NCBI GenBank assembly: GCA_027625225.1
Contig: JAQBWG010000061.1
Span: 1-9,070, forward strand
Length of the DNA: 9,070 nt
Source: Chloroflexota bacterium
GTDB taxonomy: Bacteria > Chloroflexota > Dehalococcoidia > Lucifugimonadales > VGZR01
Direction: 5' to 3'
Translations under genes and position numbers: made by a program
Notes under the pieces: model-generated
The model's database searches: none
What the model was told of the DNA's origin: nothing
What the model saw: only the letters and a program-made list of their open reading frames with translations
Shown: positions 5,605 through 9,070 of the stretch, in pieces
Layout: each line of letters starts with the position of its first letter
Position numbering within the stretch: the first letter of the stretch is position 1

Positions 5605-7811
5605 ATGGACATCGTCGGATATTCGGACAAGATAAGCGTCCTGCCCGGGGACACCATCAGCTTCATGGTCAGCTCCGTCAAGCCCAAGTACAGAGCGGAC
5701 ATCGTGCGCCTTATCCACGGCGACGACAACCCCAAAGGGCCGGGCTTCAAGGAAAAGGCGGTCAAGACGTCCGCATCCGGCGAGTACAAGGGCCGCAAGC
5801 AAACCCTGCCCCTCGGCTCCTACGGCATCGTCGACCACACTCCCCTGCTGCATCCCGCAGCCGGATTCACCATCGCCATGTGGGTCATGCCGACCACGCC
5901 GGGACAGGGCGAGCAGGCGCTGCTGACCAAGGGCAACGCCTACGGACTGTACCTGGACAAGAAGGGCGCTGTCACGCTGCGTCTGGGCGGCAGCAAGGGC
6001 GAATCGGTGTCCACCGGCAAGCCTCTTCGCAAGGAGTGGTACTTCGTCGCCGCGACATACGATGCGGGGACAAACGCCGTCACGCTCACCCAGCAGCCCA
6101 TACGGCCCGGCCCCAAAGACCCGTCTGTCGCAACCGTCTCCAAAAAGGTCACCGGCAAGGCGGGGACGAACACCGAACCGGTGGTCATCGCCGCGTCCCG
6201 CAACGCGCGGGGCAAGACGGACGACCACTTCAACGGCCGCATCGACCGTCCGCGCATCTTCAGCCGCGCGCTGAGCGCAGGCGAGGTCGAGGCGCTGTCC
6301 CGCGGGGCCGACGCCCTGGCCTACCGCGACGTGCTGGTGGCCGCGTGGGACTTCTCGCTCGACATCACCACCGACCAGATAACCGATGCCGGCCCCAACT
6401 GGCTGCACGGCTGGGTGGTGAACATGCCCGCGAGGGCCATCCCCGGCTACAACCACACCGGACAAGACCCCGACTGGAAGCAGGTGCCACAGGAGTACGG
6501 CGCCATCCACTTCCACGACGACGACCTGGACGACGCGGGTTGGGAGGTGGACTTCGAGCTGAAGGTGCCCGCCAACCTTAAGAGCGGCGTCTACGCTGCC
6601 AAGCTCACGTCGGGCAAGGCGGAAGACTACATCCCCTTCTTCGTCCGGCCCGCGCCGGGCAAAGAGGCCAAGATAGCCTTCCTCGTGCCCACCAACAGCT
6701 ACATCGCCTACGCTAACGAGCACGTGATGAACATGCCCATCGTGCTGGAACTGCAAAAGAACATGGGCGTCACGCCGCCGCCCTGGCCCGTCTCCATACA
6801 GGACAAGTACGTGGTCAAGGAGCGACTGAACAGCCTGTACGACTACCACTCCGACGGCAGCTACGTGCACTACTCGTCGCGGCTGCGTCCCATCGCCAAC
6901 ATGCGGCCCAAGTACCACATGCAGGCGCTGGAGAACGGGAAGGGCTCGCCGCACCAGTTCAACGCCGACATGCACCTGGTGGACTGGATGGAGGCGCAGA
7001 AGTACGATTACGACGTGGTGACGGACGAAGACCTGCACTACGAGGGCCTGCCCGTCATCGCGCCCTACAACGTCATCGTGACCGGAAGCCATCCGGAGTA
7101 CTGGTCGCGGGAGATGCTGCAGGCCATGGAGGTCTACCTGGCGAACGGCGGCAGGCTGATGTACCTGGGCGGCAACGGCTTCTACTGGGTGACGTCCTAC
7201 CCCGAGGGCAAGCCGCACGTCATCGAGGTGCGCAAGTCGCACGGCACGGGCACCAACCAGGTGGACGCGGGAGAGTGGTACCTCTCGACTACCGGCGAGC
7301 TGGGCGGCATCTGGCGCAACAGCGGCTTCATCCCCCAGAAGATGCTGGGCGTGGGCTTCGCCGCGCAGGGCATCGACAAGAACTCGCCTTACAAGCGGCT
7401 GAAGGACAGTCACGACCCGCGCGCGGCGTTCATCTTCAAGGGCATCGGCAAGAACGAGAAGATCGGCGACTTCCCCTCGCTGGTGATGGAGCACGGAGCG
7501 GGGGGCTTCGCGCCGACCACGCGCTGGGCACCCCTGCGCACGCGCTCATCATGGCGGTGGCCGACGAATTCTCGGACGCCTACCAGCACGTGCGCGAGGA
7601 GAACGTGTCCACGAGCGGCGCGGCAGGCGGTACGCAGAGCCCGTACGTGCGCGGCGACATGGTGTTCTTCGAGACGCCCAACGGCGGCGGTGTGTTCTCT
7701 GCTAGCTCCATCGCCTGGTGCGGCTCGCTGTCCTATAACAAGTACGACAACACCGTGTCCAAGGTCACCGGCAACGTGCTGACGCCGTTCGCGGACGACA
7801 AACCGCTGTAG
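5605..7811 (+). CDS. LamG plus N,N-dimethylformamidase large-subunit-like protein, with an internal frame change
   Basis: If the frame change is bridged, this encodes about 735 residues. The initial frame runs to about 7506 and the natural C-terminus continues in the -1 frame to the TAG at 7809. Residues about 85-235 look like a LamG/concanavalin-type domain (FTIAMWVMPTT, YGLYLDKKGAVTLRLGG, EWYFVAATYD). The rest resembles the catalytic part of N,N-dimethylformamidase (DmfA2-type). That enzyme hydrolyses dimethylformamide to dimethylamine and formate, using iron held by two tyrosines and a glutamate. Candidate ligands here are Y366 or Y369 (TNSYIAYAN), Y412 or Y414 (LYDYHSDGS) and E498 (GSHPEYW); this mapping is by motif only. 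No gene for the small DmfA1 subunit lies nearby. Many relatives have unknown substrates, so amide hydrolysis is a family-level guess. In the initial frame the protein would instead end at 7782 with an Arg/Ser/Thr-rich nonsense tail. Confidence 0.8.
7500..7506 (+). other. frame-change site: GGGGGGC heptamer
   Basis: In the initial frame this is read as the last base of GCG, then GGG, GGC, so it has the X XXY YYZ form of a -1 slippery site. A -1 slip, or one additional G, leads into the frame that reads ADHALGTPAHALIMAVAD and continues as normal coding sequence to 7811. A small hairpin (7521-7539: GCGC-T-GGG, loop CAC, CCC-T-GCGC) lies 14 nt downstream, farther than usual for programmed frameshifting. 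A homopolymer indel or sequencing error is the most likely cause. Confidence 0.6.
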
Positions 7812-7822
7812 GCTCGCCAAAG

Positions 7823-8938
7823 ATGGCAAAATCAGCCGTCCAGGAGATTCAACCGTCCGACACGGAAGCGCTGCGGCGCTTCATGGCGCTGGAGCGCAAG
7901 TGGCTGGGCGGCTACCCGCTGTTCTACTCCGGGCCGGACGAGGACGTGGTTACCCAGCTGTCTGGCAAGTCGGCGTTCGCCGCCGACTTACGCTACGCAC
8001 TATTCGTCACCTCGGACGGCGAACGCGACGTGGCCCGCTGTGCGGCTATCGTCAACTCGCGCTACCAGAAAGCAAAGGGCGAAGCCGTCGGCTTCATCGG
8101 CTACTTCGCGGCGCTCCCCGGCTGCGATGACCACGTAGCGGCCCTGCTCCAGCGAGCCGAGGCGTGGCTGTCGGAGAACGGCACAACGATGGTCATGGCG
8201 CCGTACAACGCCTCCGAGTTCCTCGGCTCGCCCGTCCTACGCACCGAGGCGTTCGACGAAGACCTGCCGTTCGTGTGGCATCCGCCCTATTACAAGGGCT
8301 ATCTCGCTCAGTCCGGCTACCGGGCCACCCGCCCCATGATGATTTTCGAGGCCGAACTCACGTCCCCCGCCTATCGCGATGTAGCCCAGCGGGCGCTCGG
8401 CAACCGACACGTACGGGTGCGCAGCGTGGACAAAGACAACTGGGACGCCGACATCGAGACGTTCCGCGTGCTGTACAACGAGACGATGCGGGACGAGTGG
8501 GAGTCGTGTCCGGTCACCACCGAGCAGTTCCGCGAGTTCTTCGACCCCATGAAGCCCTTCTACGACACGCGCCAGCTGCTCATCGCCGAAGTGGACGGCA
8601 AGCCCGCAGGCCTGTGCTGGGGCATGCCCGACTGGACGCCGCTGGTGCGGTCGCTGGAAGGCAAGAGCGGCACAGAGTGGGAAGACAGCTTCCGACGCGG
8701 CGCGGACAGCTACTCACGGGCCGGGCTTATCGTGGTCGGTGTGCTGCCACAGTACCGCGGCAAGGGCGTGGGTCAGACGCTCACCGCCAAGCTGTTCCAA
8801 CGCTACGAAGAGGTTGGCCTGGACAGGGCTTCCTACCACATCGTCAACGCCGACAACGCCGCGTCGTGCAAACTCGCCGAGTCGTTCGGTGCCACCGGCC
8901 GCGTCTACTACCACGGCTATGAGAAGCGGCTCGCCTAG
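7823..8938 (+). CDS. GNAT-family N-acetyltransferase (YghO-like)
   Basis: The 371-residue product has a C-terminal GNAT core. LIVVGVLPQYRGKGVGQTL carries the acetyl-CoA pyrophosphate-binding motif Q/RxxGxG (Q310, G313, G315), followed by the usual helix and then NADNAASCKLAESFGA, the motif B region near the C-terminus. The N-terminal half (GFIGYFAALPG, APYNASEFLGSPV, PPYYKGYLAQSGY) resembles the long YghO-type acyltransferase-like family, in which two GNAT-like halves are common. The acceptor is unknown. It begins 11 nt after the stop of the dimethylformamidase-like gene without a strong ribosome site, so coupled translation is likely and a shared pathway is possible, for instance acylation or deacylation of an amine. 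It ends overlapping the convergent channel gene by 4 nt. GC-rich codon use is normal for the window. Confidence 0.88.
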   Translation: MAKSAVQEIQPSDTEALRRFMALERKWLGGYPLFYSGPDEDVVTQLSGKSAFAADLRYALFVTSDGERDVARCAAIVNSRYQKAKGEAVGFIGYFAALPGCDDHVAALLQRAEAWLSENGTTMVMAPYNASEFLGSPVLRTEAFDEDLPFVWHPPYYKGYLAQSGYRATRPMMIFEAELTSPAYRDVAQRALGNRHVRVRSVDKDNWDADIETFRVLYNETMRDEWESCPVTTEQFREFFDPMKPFYDTRQLLIAEVDGKPAGLCWGMPDWTPLVRSLEGKSGTEWEDSFRRGADSYSRAGLIVVGVLPQYRGKGVGQTLTAKLFQRYEEVGLDRASYHIVNADNAASCKLAESFGATGRVYYHGYEKRLA

Positions 8939-9070
8939 CCCTCTCCGTCCGACGCCTCGCTGCCCGCAGGCAGTTCCGGCTTGAGTCCCGGACGCAGCAG
9001 CAGGTCGTACACGAACGCGCCCACCGGCCCGCCCACCAGCGGCCCCACGATGTACACCCAGAAGCCCGAC
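8935..9070 (-). CDS. MIP family channel (aquaporin / glycerol facilitator), C-terminal 44 residues
   Basis: The minus strand read from the right edge gives 44 residues ending at a TAG (8937-8935), in the frame SGFWVYIVGPLVGGPVGAFVYDLLLRP followed by a hydrophilic acidic tail. The sequence FWVYIVGPLVGGPVGA is the characteristic last transmembrane helix of major intrinsic proteins, where the W-x-Y-x-x-x-P-x-x-G-G pattern recurs. These channels pass water, glycerol or other small neutral solutes across the inner membrane. The selectivity-filter residues and NPA motifs lie outside the window, so water and glycerol types cannot be separated. The gene converges on the GNAT gene with shared CTAG bases at the two stops. 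Confidence 0.8.
   Translation of the reverse strand, partial: SGFWVYIVGPLVGGPVGAFVYDLLLRPGLKPELPAGSEASDGEG

Noticed and set aside
5584..7494. Minus-strand open frame of 636 codons
   Set aside because: It is an antisense shadow of the dimethylformamidase-like gene, caused by high GC at third positions. Its Val/His/Arg-rich composition matches no known fold.
7521..7539. Hairpin as proof of programmed frameshifting
   Set aside because: It starts 14 nt after the slippery heptamer instead of 5-9 nt, has a mismatch, and such hairpins are frequent in GC-rich coding DNA.
7275..7811. Separate 178-codon gene beginning at 7275
   Set aside because: Its first 75 or so codons are an out-of-frame reading of the dimethylformamidase-like protein. 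Only the part after about 7507 is real, as that protein's C-terminus.

Overview
This is a GC-rich bacterial window carrying mostly single-copy metabolic genes. It has no rRNA, tRNA, CRISPR array or recognisable transposase. The mix (ThiI, a short zinc-ribbon threonine synthase, a hemerythrin-like protein, a dimethylformamidase-type protein, a YghO-like GNAT and an aquaporin-type channel) fits a free-living GC-rich environmental bacterium. An uncultured Chloroflexota lineage is one possibility, but that is an impression and not tested.

Left half, minus strand (transcribed from 3018 down to 1): a compact four-gene run of hemerythrin-like protein, threonine synthase, a Nudix-like protein and ThiI. 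ThiI is cut by the left edge. The gaps are 28 and 27 nt, and the Nudix stop overlaps the ThiI start, so one operon is likely. Facing it across a 129-nt divergent control region (3019-3147) is a PLP-dependent threonine-aldolase-family gene on the plus strand. Threonine synthesis and possible threonine breakdown therefore lie back to back. The control region holds a 7-bp perfect inverted repeat whose spacer contains an extended -10-like sequence.

Right half, plus strand: a markedly AT-richer block (about 4243-5600) carries one gene, a three-helix membrane-anchored zinc metallopeptidase of HExxH...E type. Its codon use differs from everything around it, so it looks acquired. Next is a large LamG plus N,N-dimethylformamidase large-subunit-like gene (5605-7811), whose reading frame changes at a run of six Gs (7500-7505). 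A GNAT acetyltransferase follows after 11 nt. It ends tail to tail with the C-terminal 44 codons of a minus-strand MIP/aquaporin-type channel that runs off the right edge; the two stop codons share the palindrome CTAG.

No gene-free stretch exceeds 300 bases; the largest gaps are 3019-3147 and 5498-5604. I see no clear new multi-gene system. The points most worth checking are the frame change in the dimethylformamidase-like gene, the AT-rich metallopeptidase insert, the operator-like palindrome between the two threonine genes, and the altered Nudix box in the gene coupled to thiI.
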